A stretch of DNA of 64,000 nt, taken from Chitinophaga agrisoli. GTDB taxonomy: Bacteria > Bacteroidota > Bacteroidia > Chitinophagales > Chitinophagaceae. Both the position numbers and the translations under genes were made by a program. The DNA is taken from positions 1,294,481 to 1,358,480 of the forward strand of contig NZ_VUOC01000002.1 in assembly GCF_008386695.1 (NCBI RefSeq), written 5' to 3'. Below are positions 36,686-44,928 of the stretch, one piece after another; position 1 is the stretch's first letter, and each line of letters starts with the position of its first letter. The notes under the pieces were generated by a model. The model was not told the DNA's origin. It ran no database searches and saw only the letters and a list, made by a program, of their open reading frames with translations.

Positions 36686-37543
36686 ATGAAAACGCAAAAA
36701 ACATGGTTTATCACCGGCGCCTCCAGGGGTTTTGGCCTGGATATCACCGCCGCAGTACTGGCATCCGGCGACAAAGTAATAGCAACCGTACGCAGCCAGC
36801 CGGAACAACTGGCCGCCAGTTTTAATAACCACCCGGACCTGTATGTAGTCACCCTGGACGTTACCAACGAAGCCCAGGCAAAAACAGCTGCGGAACAGGC
36901 TATCAGCCATTTTGGCCGTATTGACGTGCTGGTGAACAATGCCGGTTACGGCATCCTGGCCGGCGTAGAAGAGGCCACCGCTGAGGAGGTAAGGCAAAAT
37001 TACGAGGTGAATGTGTTTGGTATCCTCAATACGATCCGGGCCGTGTTGCCGTATATGCGGAGGCAGGGCACGGGGCATGTGATCAATATATCATCTATTG
37101 GCGGCCTGGCTGGTTACGCCGGCTGGGGCGTATATGGCTCTACCAAATTTGCCATAGAAGGTTTAACGGAAGCGCTGGCGCAGGAACTGGCGCCCCTGGG
37201 CATCTATGCCACCGTGGTAGCTCCCGGGTTCTTCAGGACCAATTTCCTGGATAAATCCTCGCTTATCAGAACGGCAAACGAAATAACCGATTACGCCGCC
37301 ACCGTGGGGGCCGTACGGGAATTTGCCACCCAGGCTAACCGTCAGCAGCCCGGCGATCCTAAAAAGCTGGCGCAGGCCTTTATTCGCCTGGCCGCCGCGG
37401 AAAAACCGCCGGTACACCTGCCGCTTGGTACAGATACTTACCAAAAATTCTACGAAAAGGCCAAAGCCTATGAGCAGGAAATGGAGGCATGGAAGGCCGT
37501 TGTTACCAGCACTGATCATGAAGATGTAAAGGCCACAGCCTGA
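36686..37543 (+). CDS. SDR family oxidoreductase
   Basis: A 285-residue SDR with TGASRGFG, NNAGYGILAGVEE, NISSIGGLAGYAGWGVYGSTK (Ser and YxxxK intact) and APGFFRTNF. The C-terminal extension is typical of the subgroup annotated as oxidoreductases acting on unknown carbonyls. A perfect hairpin terminator follows at 37564-37598, separating it from the Crp/Fnr gene. Confidence 0.92.
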   Translation: MKTQKTWFITGASRGFGLDITAAVLASGDKVIATVRSQPEQLAASFNNHPDLYVVTLDVTNEAQAKTAAEQAISHFGRIDVLVNNAGYGILAGVEEATAEEVRQNYEVNVFGILNTIRAVLPYMRRQGTGHVINISSIGGLAGYAGWGVYGSTKFAIEGLTEALAQELAPLGIYATVVAPGFFRTNFLDKSSLIRTANEITDYAATVGAVREFATQANRQQPGDPKKLAQAFIRLAAAEKPPVHLPLGTDTYQKFYEKAKAYEQEMEAWKAVVTSTDHEDVKATA

Positions 37544-37563
37544 TATAACGTGGATGTTACGGG

Positions 37564-37598
37564 GCGGCAGTATCAAAAATATGATACTGCCGCTTTTT
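37564..37598 (+). terminator. Hairpin terminator of the SDR gene
   Basis: A perfect 12-bp stem (GCGGCAGTATCA at 37564-37575 with TGATACTGCCGC at 37582-37593), a six-base loop, and a five-T tail (37594-37598). Confidence 0.85.
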
Positions 37599-37626
37599 GT
37601 ATTATTTTCCGCCTTATTTATCCGCT

Positions 37627-38190
37627 ATGGAAAGGCTACTGCAACAACTGAAGGACATACATCATTTAAGTACGGAAATACAACAACAGCTACAGGAGTG
37701 TTTTACTAAAACAGTACTGCCAAAAGGAGAGTTCCTGATCACGGAAGGAAAGGTTTGCCGGCACCTGTATTTCCTGGAGCAGGGCTGCCTGCGGGGTTTT
37801 TATAACCTGGATGGGAAGGAGATCACCCATTGGTTTGGATTTGAGAATGATTTTGTGACCTCTTTCCACAGTTTTATTACCCAGGAACCAGCGGTGGAGA
37901 ACATACAGCTGCTGGAAGGTTGTATTTTATGGGCCATTTCGAAAGAGTCCCTGGCTACCCTGCTGAACACCTATCATGAAGCAGAGCGGCTGGTGCGGAT
38001 CGCTTACGAGAAGTATTACATCCGGCTGGAAGAGCGGTATGTGAATGCCCAGTTCAGGACCGCCACGGAGTTGTACGAAAACCTTTTACAACGCGCGCCC
38101 CATATTATAGAAAGGATCTCCCTGGGTTATATAGCCTCTTACCTGGGCATGTCACAAGAAACCCTTAGCCGTGTACGTAGCCGGCTTTAA
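37627..38190 (+). CDS. Crp/Fnr family transcriptional regulator
   Basis: A 187-residue regulator with a cyclic-nucleotide-binding-like beta roll (about 18-120; KGEFLITEGKVCRHLYFLEQGCLRGFY) and a short C-terminal helix-turn-helix (ERISLGYIASYLGMSQETLSRVRSRL). The longer frame starts at a TTG inside the terminator tail, so I use the ATG at 37627. The roll lacks an obvious cAMP-phosphate motif, and there is no FNR cysteine cluster. An FNR-like dyad lies 17 bases after its stop, in front of the YiaA-like gene. Confidence 0.9.
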   Translation: MERLLQQLKDIHHLSTEIQQQLQECFTKTVLPKGEFLITEGKVCRHLYFLEQGCLRGFYNLDGKEITHWFGFENDFVTSFHSFITQEPAVENIQLLEGCILWAISKESLATLLNTYHEAERLVRIAYEKYYIRLEERYVNAQFRTATELYENLLQRAPHIIERISLGYIASYLGMSQETLSRVRSRL

Positions 38191-38206
38191 CAATTACGTT
38201 ACCTGT

Positions 38207-38252
38207 TTTTGACTATTGTCAAAAGATGTCTGCTACCGGGACTATAGCTTTG
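38207..38252 (+). promoter_or_regulatory. FNR-like dyad and -7 element upstream of the yiaA-like gene
   Basis: A perfect dyad TTTTGAC-TATT-GTCAAAA (38207-38224) contains TTGAC-N4-GTCAA, the same architecture as an FNR box (TTGAT-N4-ATCAA). Downstream is a consensus Bacteroidota -7 element TAGCTTTG (38245-38252) but no TTTG -33 element at the right distance. The dyad centre lies about 40-42 bases before the expected start of transcription, the class II activator position. The regulator gene is directly upstream. Confidence 0.65.
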
Positions 38253-38270
38253 TGTTCATAATGTTACTCT

Positions 38271-38705
38271 ATGGAACACAAAACCACACAACAGCCCTCC
38301 GGGGCCTTTATTGCCGCCGCCTGGGTAGCCCTTATAACCGGTGTAGTCGCTTTTATCATCGGTTTATGGAATGCAGAAATGCAGCTCAATGAAAAGGGAT
38401 ATTATTTTACGGTATTGATGTTTGGCCTGTTCTCCGCCGTTTCCGTACAAAAAGCCGTACGTGACCAACTGGAAGGTATCCCTGTTACCAACATCTATTA
38501 TGGCCTGGCCTGGTTTTCCGCTTTATTATGTATCGTACTGCTCACAGTAGGCCTGTGGAATGCTGATATGAGCAAGAGCGAGAAAGGATTCTATGCCATG
38601 TCATTTGTGCTGAGCATGTTTTCCGCCATTGCTGTGCAGAAAAATACGCGGGACATGAAAGCATCGCAACCACAACAACGTCCGGATAATGAACAATACC
38701 ATTAA
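38271..38705 (+). CDS. yiaA: YiaA/YiaB family inner-membrane protein
   Basis: A 144-residue protein made of two repeated YiaAB two-helix units: AAWVALITGVVAFIIGLWNAEMQLNEKGYYF and GLAWFSALLCIVLLTVGLWNADMSKSEKGFY, each followed by a second helix ending SVQKAVRD / AVQKNTRD. Four membrane segments are expected. The function of the family is unknown. It sits directly downstream of the Crp/Fnr gene behind its own activator-type promoter, and a terminator follows. Confidence 0.9.
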   Translation: MEHKTTQQPSGAFIAAAWVALITGVVAFIIGLWNAEMQLNEKGYYFTVLMFGLFSAVSVQKAVRDQLEGIPVTNIYYGLAWFSALLCIVLLTVGLWNADMSKSEKGFYAMSFVLSMFSAIAVQKNTRDMKASQPQQRPDNEQYH

Positions 38706-38730
38706 TGGCTTCCATTGCAGATAACCGCTG

Positions 38731-38756
38731 AGCGCTCCTTTTGGAGCGCTTTTTTT
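38731..38756 (+). terminator. Hairpin terminator of the yiaA-like gene
   Basis: Perfect 8-bp stem AGCGCTCC-TTTT-GGAGCGCT (38731-38750) followed by six T. Confidence 0.85.
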
Positions 38757-38768
38757 GGCTGTAAAAAG

Positions 38769-38793
38769 AAGGCCGGTCATTGCGACCGGCCTT
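38769..38793 (-). terminator. Hairpin terminator of the DUF1349 gene
   Basis: A 10-bp stem (AAGGCCGGTC at 38769-38778 with GACCGGCCTT at 38784-38793). In the minus direction it is followed by a T-rich tail. It lies 21 bases past the DUF1349 stop. Confidence 0.8.
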
Positions 38794-38814
38794 TATTATT
38801 AGTATGCATATTTA

Positions 38815-39426
38815 CTATTTAACCGCTTTCACCTCAAAATCCTCAAATGTTACCGGGAAGCTTTTTTTGCCCGGCGCTGCGGCTACCATGCCTATCTGCG
38901 CTTTTACATTGGGCGGAAAATAGGCCAGGCGTAACATATCATATTTCTGACCATCGAATGAATATTTTATTTCCACGTAATCGCCTTTTCTTAACAGCTT
39001 CAGCCAAACAGCAGCGGGGCTGTCATGACGGGGCACTACGGACCAGTCAGACACTTCGCGGGTTACCACGGCGCTTACATTCTGCACCCCATCCACATAT
39101 TCTATACCGGTCTTGATCCAGTTCTTATTATCGATCCTGATCATTAAACCGGCCTGGTGAAAGAGCTCCTGGTAATGACCGCTGATCTTTACGCTGGCTT
39201 CAAAATCGCCCTCCTGTTCCTGGTAATAAAAAGGGCCGTTATCGCGTATAAAACCGTAGTGTGTAACGCGCCAGTAATCTGTGGCCGGGTCAATAGTGGC
39301 GTCCAGCTTTTTTGCGTTGCCGGACCATTTAGCAGGTTCGTTATACCATTTCATAGCGGGTGATTGAGCAAACAGGTTACCAATACAAAAACTAAGTACA
39401 AAAACAACTAACAGGCTTTTCTTCAT
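38815..39426 (-). CDS. DUF1349 domain protein, exported
   Basis: A 203-residue concanavalin-like protein with a signal peptide (ending LFAQ near residue 21). The DUF1349 pattern is clear: DYWRVTHYGFIRDNGPFYYQEQEGDFEASVKISG, YHELFHQAGLMIRID-like segment and VEIKYSFDGQKYDMLR. The family may bind carbohydrate; its function is not settled. A -7-like element in the end of the upstream MFS gene suggests its own promoter in addition to possible read-through from the aminotransferase operon. Confidence 0.88.
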   Translation of the reverse strand: MKKSLLVVFVLSFCIGNLFAQSPAMKWYNEPAKWSGNAKKLDATIDPATDYWRVTHYGFIRDNGPFYYQEQEGDFEASVKISGHYQELFHQAGLMIRIDNKNWIKTGIEYVDGVQNVSAVVTREVSDWSVVPRHDSPAAVWLKLLRKGDYVEIKYSFDGQKYDMLRLAYFPPNVKAQIGMVAAAPGKKSFPVTFEDFEVKAVK

Positions 39427-39451
39427 AAATGGGTTTGTTTAAAATAACGGC

Positions 39452-39459
39452 CAAAGTTA
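39452..39459 (-). promoter_or_regulatory. Putative -7 element of the DUF1349 gene
   Basis: On the minus strand this reads TAACTTTG, matching TAnnTTTG, 25 bases before the ATG and overlapping the MFS stop codon. No clear -33 TTTG is seen, so it is only a candidate. Confidence 0.3.
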
Positions 39460-40596
39460 ATCTATTTTGGATGCCAGCAGGATGGTGCTGGCGCCAAAGA
39501 GGGCAATTAATGCAAATGACCAGCGCAGGCTCAGTGCTTCCGCTATAAAACCGATGAGCGGCGGGCCTATGAGGAAACCCAGAAAGCCCACGGTAGATAC
39601 GGCGGCAATAGCCACGCCAGGCGGTAACGTTTTGGATTTACCTGCTAATGCCAGCACCAGCGGCACAATGGAAGAAACGCCCAGCCCCACCAGCAGGAAA
39701 CCCAGCGTAGCCGTGATGATACCGGGGGCAAAGATGGCGAGCAACAACCCCGTTGTACTGATAAGGCTTGCGCATTGCAATACATGCTTTGTACCAAAGC
39801 GGGTTACAATACCATCCGCCAGGAAACGCCCGCCGGCCATAGTGCCCATAAAAGCAATATACCCCACGGTGGTCAATGATTCCGGGGCCTCTACTATCTT
39901 CTGGAAGTATACGCCACTCCAGTCGAACATAGTGCCTTCTGTTACCAAGCTGGCAAAGGCGATCAATCCCAGTAGCAAGATCTTACGGTCTGGCCGGGCA
40001 AACAGCGGCTGCGCTTCTGCCGGCGCATCTTCCGGCAGCAAAAACCGCCAGCCGGTTAATACCAGTAGCCAGCACGCAAGACCGATGATCCAGAAATGCT
40101 GCCATACCGGCCAGTTGAGATTAACGGCCAGGGTACCCACCGCCACACCGGTAAAACCCGCCAGGCTCCATAAGCCATGAAAAGAGGCCATCACGGATCT
40201 GCCATACAAGGCCTCCACCCCTACCGCCTGCGTATTCATGGCTATCTCAAATACATTGTTCATAAACCCAAACAGGAACAGGATAATGACCAGCTGCCAG
40301 ATCTGCGTGGCCAGGCCTATCATCCCCAGCATAAAAGGGAATAACAGCCCCGCGGCAATGAGCACGCGGCGGCTTCCCAGGCGGGTCACCATCCAGCCGG
40401 ATACGGGCAAACTAACCATCAGGCCTATGGGCAATGCAAACAGCACCCCTCCCAGCCCGGCATTATTGAGCCCAAAATGGGCTTTCATATCATGAATACG
40501 GCAGGCCCAACTTGAATAAGTCAGGCCTGCGATAAAGAAAAAGATACATACCGCTATGCGATAGGTACGTTTCAGATCAGTGGTTAATGAAAACAT
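39457..40596 (-). CDS. MFS transporter (fucose-permease/YbjJ-like)
   Basis: A 379-residue integral membrane protein with about 12 hydrophobic helices. The motifs GVLFALPIGLMVSLPVSGWMVTRLGSRRVL (loop 2-3) and GTMAGGRFLADGIVTRFGTKHVLQ (loop 8-9) are major-facilitator signatures. The closest recollected group is the YbjJ/FucP-like MFS. It is the last gene of a four-gene operon (ten bases behind the HAD gene), so it probably imports the substrate or exports the product of that pathway. Confidence 0.9.
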   Translation of the reverse strand: MFSLTTDLKRTYRIAVCIFFFIAGLTYSSWACRIHDMKAHFGLNNAGLGGVLFALPIGLMVSLPVSGWMVTRLGSRRVLIAAGLLFPFMLGMIGLATQIWQLVIILFLFGFMNNVFEIAMNTQAVGVEALYGRSVMASFHGLWSLAGFTGVAVGTLAVNLNWPVWQHFWIIGLACWLLVLTGWRFLLPEDAPAEAQPLFARPDRKILLLGLIAFASLVTEGTMFDWSGVYFQKIVEAPESLTTVGYIAFMGTMAGGRFLADGIVTRFGTKHVLQCASLISTTGLLLAIFAPGIITATLGFLLVGLGVSSIVPLVLALAGKSKTLPPGVAIAAVSTVGFLGFLIGPPLIGFIAEALSLRWSFALIALFGASTILLASKID

Positions 40597-40606
40597 AAGC
40601 AGTTAT

Positions 40607-41290
40607 TTATAATGGCGCTGCATATTGTCCTATATGCTGGTAAATGTCGTCATAATCGGAGATCTTCACAATATCTTCCAGGTGCGCTAATTTCTTATTG
40701 GCAATACCGATGAATTGAATGCCCATATCCCGCGTGGCCAGGTAGTCCCAGTTGCCATCCCCTACATAGGTAATGTCTGACAAACCCAGCTGCAGGCCAT
40801 GCCGTTCATTCATGCGGCGGATGGTATGCCCGATGATATCCTGCCTGGCCAGTGCATCCTGGGCGAAAGAAGCTGCTGTACAACCCTCAATATTAATGCC
40901 GGCGCAGCGCAGCTTAAACAAGGCAGACTCCCGCCAGCCACCGGTGGCCAGCCCTATGCTGAGCTGCGGTTGCCGGCAGAGGAAGGCCAGCGTGTTGCCG
41001 GCTTTACGGATCTCGCGGATACTATCCGGCTGGCTTTGATAAGCCTGTTGCAGCAAACCGCAAAAATGGGCGATGAACCGCTCCCGCTCTTCCGCGGTGA
41101 AGGTACGGCCCAGTCTTTCCCGGAAAAGCTGGTCAATGATACCCGAGTCTGTGGTGTTTTTGTAATAACCGTAATTGGTCTCAAAATCCCGGAAGCCAAA
41201 AGTTTCCTCTATGGCGCGGGTATAACAATGATCGTCTATTTCAGTGGTATCGGTCAGGGTACCGTCTATATCAAAAATGATGTATTTCAT
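40607..41290 (-). CDS. HAD superfamily phosphatase-like hydrolase
   Basis: A 227-residue HAD hydrolase with motif I FDIDGTLTDT (nucleophile Asp7, Asp9), a helical cap, motif II at LATGG and motif IV YVGDGNWDYLATRDMG. It most resembles small-molecule phosphatases of the beta-phosphoglucomutase/Gph type; the substrate is unknown. It sits ten bases after the dehydrogenase gene and ten bases before the transporter. In the context of a dehydrogenase and an aminotransferase it may dephosphorylate an amino-polyol or amino-sugar phosphate. Confidence 0.88.
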   Translation of the reverse strand: MKYIIFDIDGTLTDTTEIDDHCYTRAIEETFGFRDFETNYGYYKNTTDSGIIDQLFRERLGRTFTAEERERFIAHFCGLLQQAYQSQPDSIREIRKAGNTLAFLCRQPQLSIGLATGGWRESALFKLRCAGINIEGCTAASFAQDALARQDIIGHTIRRMNERHGLQLGLSDITYVGDGNWDYLATRDMGIQFIGIANKKLAHLEDIVKISDYDDIYQHIGQYAAPL

Positions 41291-41300
41291 AACAAGGCGT

Positions 41301-42326
41301 TTAAGAGATGCGTATTACAGATTTGAGGCTGCTGATATTGTTGCTCCGTTGCCGGTTATCCAGGTCACAGCCCAGGTCTTTAATGGCGGCGCTGAAATTA
41401 TCCAGGTCGTACTCATGGGTGATGATCTTCTGCAGGCCCAGTTTTCCGCTGTTGATCAGGTCCACTGCGTGCCGGAACGTATCCTGTGAATCGATAGAAC
41501 CGATAATGGAAATACTGCGGTCCGCAATCTCCCTTGGGTTGATGGTCTGCTGGTTATTACGCAGGCCCATGAGCGAGATCTTACCACCATCTGCGATGGC
41601 CTTGATGGACTGCTCCAGCAGGCTGGCGGTGGTATCAACGATAAGATCGTACTGGTCCTTCTGTGGCACAAATGCGGGCGCGATGCTCCATCCGCCGGAG
41701 AGGATATTGTTCTGTTCTATGAGCTTTATCCGCTGTGGCGATGCTTCGTAGATCACGCCATCCTGTATGCCGTATTGTTTTAAGGCCAGGTAAAACAGCA
41801 GCCCTATGGGACCGCCGCCCAGCACAGCGGTACGCATAAAAGGCGTAACGGCCAGTTTTTTTACGGCTGTTAATACACAGCTTAGCGGCTCTGACAAAGC
41901 GCCCTGTTCAAATGGGATATTATCCTGCAGCGGATAGATAAAACGTTGTGTGGTCTTAAAGTACCGCGTAAACGTGCCGTCTATGGAAACGCCTGCTTCT
42001 GTAGTTGATTTTAAGAGGCAATGGTTGCGCAGCCCTTTTCGGCAATTTTCGCAATAGCCGCAGTAGTAAGTAGGATCAATGATCACCCGGTCGCCAATGT
42101 TACAATTATCAACGCCGCTGCCTTTGTCTACCACTACGCCGGCAGACTCATGGCCTATGATCACCTGTGGCCGGGCCAGGTATTCGCCGGAAATAATACT
42201 GAGGTCCGTACCGCAGATACCCGTAGCGCGCACCTCCACGATCACCTCGTCCGGCAACATGATAGCCGGTTCTTCTTTCTCTTCTAACCTGATATCCCAG
42301 GGATTGTTATATACGATCGCTTTCAT
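41301..42326 (-). CDS. Zinc-dependent medium-chain alcohol dehydrogenase
   Basis: A 341-residue MDR enzyme. The catalytic zinc ligands are Cys38 (GICGTDLS), His59 and Glu60 (IGHESAG). The structural-zinc cysteines 89, 92, 95 and 103 are all present. The Rossmann motif is AVLGGGPIGLL (about 168-178). The overall pattern is that of sorbitol, threonine or aminocyclitol dehydrogenases rather than ethanol dehydrogenase. Second gene of the operon, eleven bases after the aminotransferase; it could oxidise a polyol or sugar to the ketone that the aminotransferase aminates, or act in the reverse order. Confidence 0.92.
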   Translation of the reverse strand: MKAIVYNNPWDIRLEEKEEPAIMLPDEVIVEVRATGICGTDLSIISGEYLARPQVIIGHESAGVVVDKGSGVDNCNIGDRVIIDPTYYCGYCENCRKGLRNHCLLKSTTEAGVSIDGTFTRYFKTTQRFIYPLQDNIPFEQGALSEPLSCVLTAVKKLAVTPFMRTAVLGGGPIGLLFYLALKQYGIQDGVIYEASPQRIKLIEQNNILSGGWSIAPAFVPQKDQYDLIVDTTASLLEQSIKAIADGGKISLMGLRNNQQTINPREIADRSISIIGSIDSQDTFRHAVDLINSGKLGLQKIITHEYDLDNFSAAIKDLGCDLDNRQRSNNISSLKSVIRIS

Positions 42327-42337
42327 GGATATTTATT

Positions 42338-43570
42338 TTACAGCTGGCTGAATAATTTGTCTAATCTTTCGCAGATCTCTGCGATATCATCGAGGGTGGC
42401 AGTAAGCGCAGGCCTTACCTTCACCACGTTCCCAAATCCATAACGGGAGCCGCGGAGGATAAGGCGATGATCTTCCAGGGCCAGATCGATGATACGGTTA
42501 GTGAGCTTAACATCCGGGGCGCCTTCTTTATCTACGATCTCCAGTCCCCACATATAACCAACGCCACGTACATCACCGATCACATGCCCGTATTTCTCCC
42601 CGAGCTGCTGCAATAGACTGCCCAGCACTTTACCATTCTCCCGCACAGTTTCCAGGAAACCGTCCCTGGATACTACTTCCATTGTTTTTTGCGATGCGGT
42701 GAGCGAAAGCAGGTTGCCGCCGGATGTATAGGAGTGCTCGAACTTTTCCAATACGGCCAGCTCTGCGCGGTACAGGATGGCTGCCGCCGGTATGCCAATA
42801 CCGCCCAGCCCTTTGGCCAGGGTAATGATGTCTGGCTGTATATCAAAATGCGCACTGGCAAACATGTAACCTGTTCTGCCAATGCCTGTTTGCACTTCAT
42901 CTGCGATGAGCACAATATCCAGCTCATCACAAATTTTGCGGATGCGCTCAAAATACCCTTCCGGGGGAATGATGTTGCCGCCGTTACCAAGAATAGGCTC
43001 CATGATCATGCAGGACACGTTGCCTGCGCTGGCGTACTGCGCGTAATCATAGATCGCTTCTGTACAGAGGTAACCACAGGCCGGCGCGCCTTTGGCGGCG
43101 TAAGGACAACGATAACAGTAAGGGGCCGGCACAATACCATTCTGCGTGACCATGGTATTGGAAAACGATTTACGGCGGAAGGCATTTCCGGAAATACTGG
43201 TGGCAAACAACGTCTGTCCGTGATGGGACAGCGAGAGGCTGATGACCTCATTTTTCCCGTTGTACTTGTTGGCGATCTTTACGGCGCCTTCATTGGCGGT
43301 GGAGCCGATAATGTCACGCATCCAGCCGTCTGTGATGTGCTCCGGCGCGTGCTCCAGGATACTGTCTAATACATCCTGTGCCAGCTGGCCGGTGAAAGAG
43401 GATGATACGTGGATCAGGTCTTCTACCTGTGTTTTAAGGGCGTCTACGAGCTCGGGATAACTGTAGCCTAATGCGAGGTTAAAGGTGCCGGACACGGCAT
43501 CGATGTATTCTTCCTGCGTTGGCGTGTAAAGGCGGATGCCACTGCCTTTTGTAAATGTTACATTGGACAT
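42338..43570 (-). CDS. Class III (omega) aminotransferase, PLP-dependent
   Basis: A 410-residue enzyme of the GABA/ornithine aminotransferase fold. The PLP lysine is Lys253 in TLAKGLGG, and Asp224 in IADEVQTG binds the pyridine nitrogen. A four-cysteine insert, YCYRCPYAAKGAPACGYLC (Cys152, 155, 165, 169), occurs in several omega-aminotransferases and might bind metal. It is first in a four-gene operon with dehydrogenase, phosphatase and transporter. The amine donor and acceptor cannot be deduced. Confidence 0.92.
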   Translation of the reverse strand: MSNVTFTKGSGIRLYTPTQEEYIDAVSGTFNLALGYSYPELVDALKTQVEDLIHVSSSFTGQLAQDVLDSILEHAPEHITDGWMRDIIGSTANEGAVKIANKYNGKNEVISLSLSHHGQTLFATSISGNAFRRKSFSNTMVTQNGIVPAPYCYRCPYAAKGAPACGYLCTEAIYDYAQYASAGNVSCMIMEPILGNGGNIIPPEGYFERIRKICDELDIVLIADEVQTGIGRTGYMFASAHFDIQPDIITLAKGLGGIGIPAAAILYRAELAVLEKFEHSYTSGGNLLSLTASQKTMEVVSRDGFLETVRENGKVLGSLLQQLGEKYGHVIGDVRGVGYMWGLEIVDKEGAPDVKLTNRIIDLALEDHRLILRGSRYGFGNVVKVRPALTATLDDIAEICERLDKLFSQL

Positions 43571-43877
43571 GGATAAAGGTTTTTGAGGGTGAGGTATGCG
43601 TTTACGGTGAATAAAGGCGATATGCTATTGCTGCGGACAGCGCATGCTATTACCAGGGTCTTTCATGGTTTTGTTTTTCATCAAAATATGGAAACTAAAT
43701 GCTTATGTACACTACGGGTTACATAGGATAAAGTTGGATACTGCTCATATACAATTTTTAAAAATGACGTAGAATTTGTAACGGGTTAAATACGGGTCCT
43801 AAAATAAAATCCATTCCGGATAATTTATTTTTTTTGTTTTAGAAAAATGAGGTACTATAAATAACAATGGAGGGTGA
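43571..43877. other. Intergenic region upstream of the aminotransferase operon
   Basis: About 307 AT-rich bases with no gene. It must hold the operon promoter. Three ACGGGT copies occur at 43714 (ACGGGTTA), 43781 (ACGGGTTA) and 43792; the last two are 11 bp apart, one helical turn. I found no clean -33/-7 pair and no terminator for the methyltransferase gene. Confidence 0.4.
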
Positions 43878-44690
43878 TCAATGTTTTGTAGTCACTGCCA
43901 TGATGTGCGGGCTGAGGGCAATAAGATCTTCATTTGATTCTATTAATGCTATAAGGCGTTGCACCTTATCGTTATAGCGCTGATCGCCTATCTTCTGCTC
44001 AAGATCACCGATCATCCAGCCAACGCTTTCAATAGCGGTCAGTGATACTAAGTCCAGGCCGCTGTCTGCTATCTCCTGTTTTATCTCTGCTGGTGTATGA
44101 AAGCTGGCGGTGGTAAAGTATTGCGGGTTGTCAGTGGTGTTTACATGTATTCCGGTTTTCAGGTCTTGTATTACCAGTTTCTCAAATTCATCATCCTGTA
44201 TCAGATCATGCCGGAAGCCATCAAATAGTGACGCATAACGGGAGATAACTGCTGCTAATAAAACACCGCCTTTTTTCAGCACTCTTTTAGCTTCTATGAG
44301 GGCTTTAATACGATCCTGCCGTTCTGTAAGATGATATAGTGGGCCTAACAGCAGGACTATATCAAATTGATCTTTTTCCAGATCAAGATGGGTGGCATCC
44401 CCTACGCTGCAGCTATCGAGTTGTACATTATGCTTATGCGCGTATTCACTGGCCCAGGCGATATGCTCCGGGCTCAGATCAACTAGGTGGACATTATGTC
44501 CCAGTTGTTTTAGCCAGAAAGAATATACGCCGGTGCCGCCACCAATGTCTAAAATATTCAGTGGTCGGGATGTTAAATAACGGCTGATGATCTGTTTTGT
44601 TCTCAGGCCTTCCAGCAGGAAATCGGGTTGTTCCAGCCGGTCCTTTTCCATTCCTCCGGCGTAAAATTTCAGGATGGTATCTTTGTGCAT
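43878..44690 (-). CDS. Class I SAM-dependent methyltransferase
   Basis: A 270-residue methyltransferase with motif I LDIGGGTGVYSFWLK (about 46-60), motif II VHLVDLSPEHI and motif IV FDIVLLLGPLYHL. It resembles the small-molecule methyltransferases with an IKALIEAKRVLKKGGVLLAA post-motif. Same direction as the aminotransferase operon but separated from it by 307 bases, so membership is uncertain. Substrate unknown. Confidence 0.9.
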   Translation of the reverse strand: MHKDTILKFYAGGMEKDRLEQPDFLLEGLRTKQIISRYLTSRPLNILDIGGGTGVYSFWLKQLGHNVHLVDLSPEHIAWASEYAHKHNVQLDSCSVGDATHLDLEKDQFDIVLLLGPLYHLTERQDRIKALIEAKRVLKKGGVLLAAVISRYASLFDGFRHDLIQDDEFEKLVIQDLKTGIHVNTTDNPQYFTTASFHTPAEIKQEIADSGLDLVSLTAIESVGWMIGDLEQKIGDQRYNDKVQRLIALIESNEDLIALSPHIMAVTTKH

Positions 44691-44928
44691 GTACTAATTT
44701 AATAAATTAAGGCGATTTTATGCACGGGTCTTCCTCAAGCAAACGCAGGGCCAGGTTATTGCTGCTGGCTGCTGGCAAGGGAGTTATATGAAAGTATGAT
44801 GGTACGGGAAAATAAAAGCTGTTTCATTTTAGAAATTTTTACTCCGGTTGAAATTACGAAGCAATTAGGCATGATCAAAAATCAAAATACATATCTTTAT
44901 AAAAAATAACACTAACAATATCCCTCCT

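Noticed and set aside
39467-40180. A 237-codon open frame antisense to the MFS transporter.
   Set aside because: It is rich in Ser, Pro and Lys without domain motifs, and mirrors the hydrophobic codons of the transporter.
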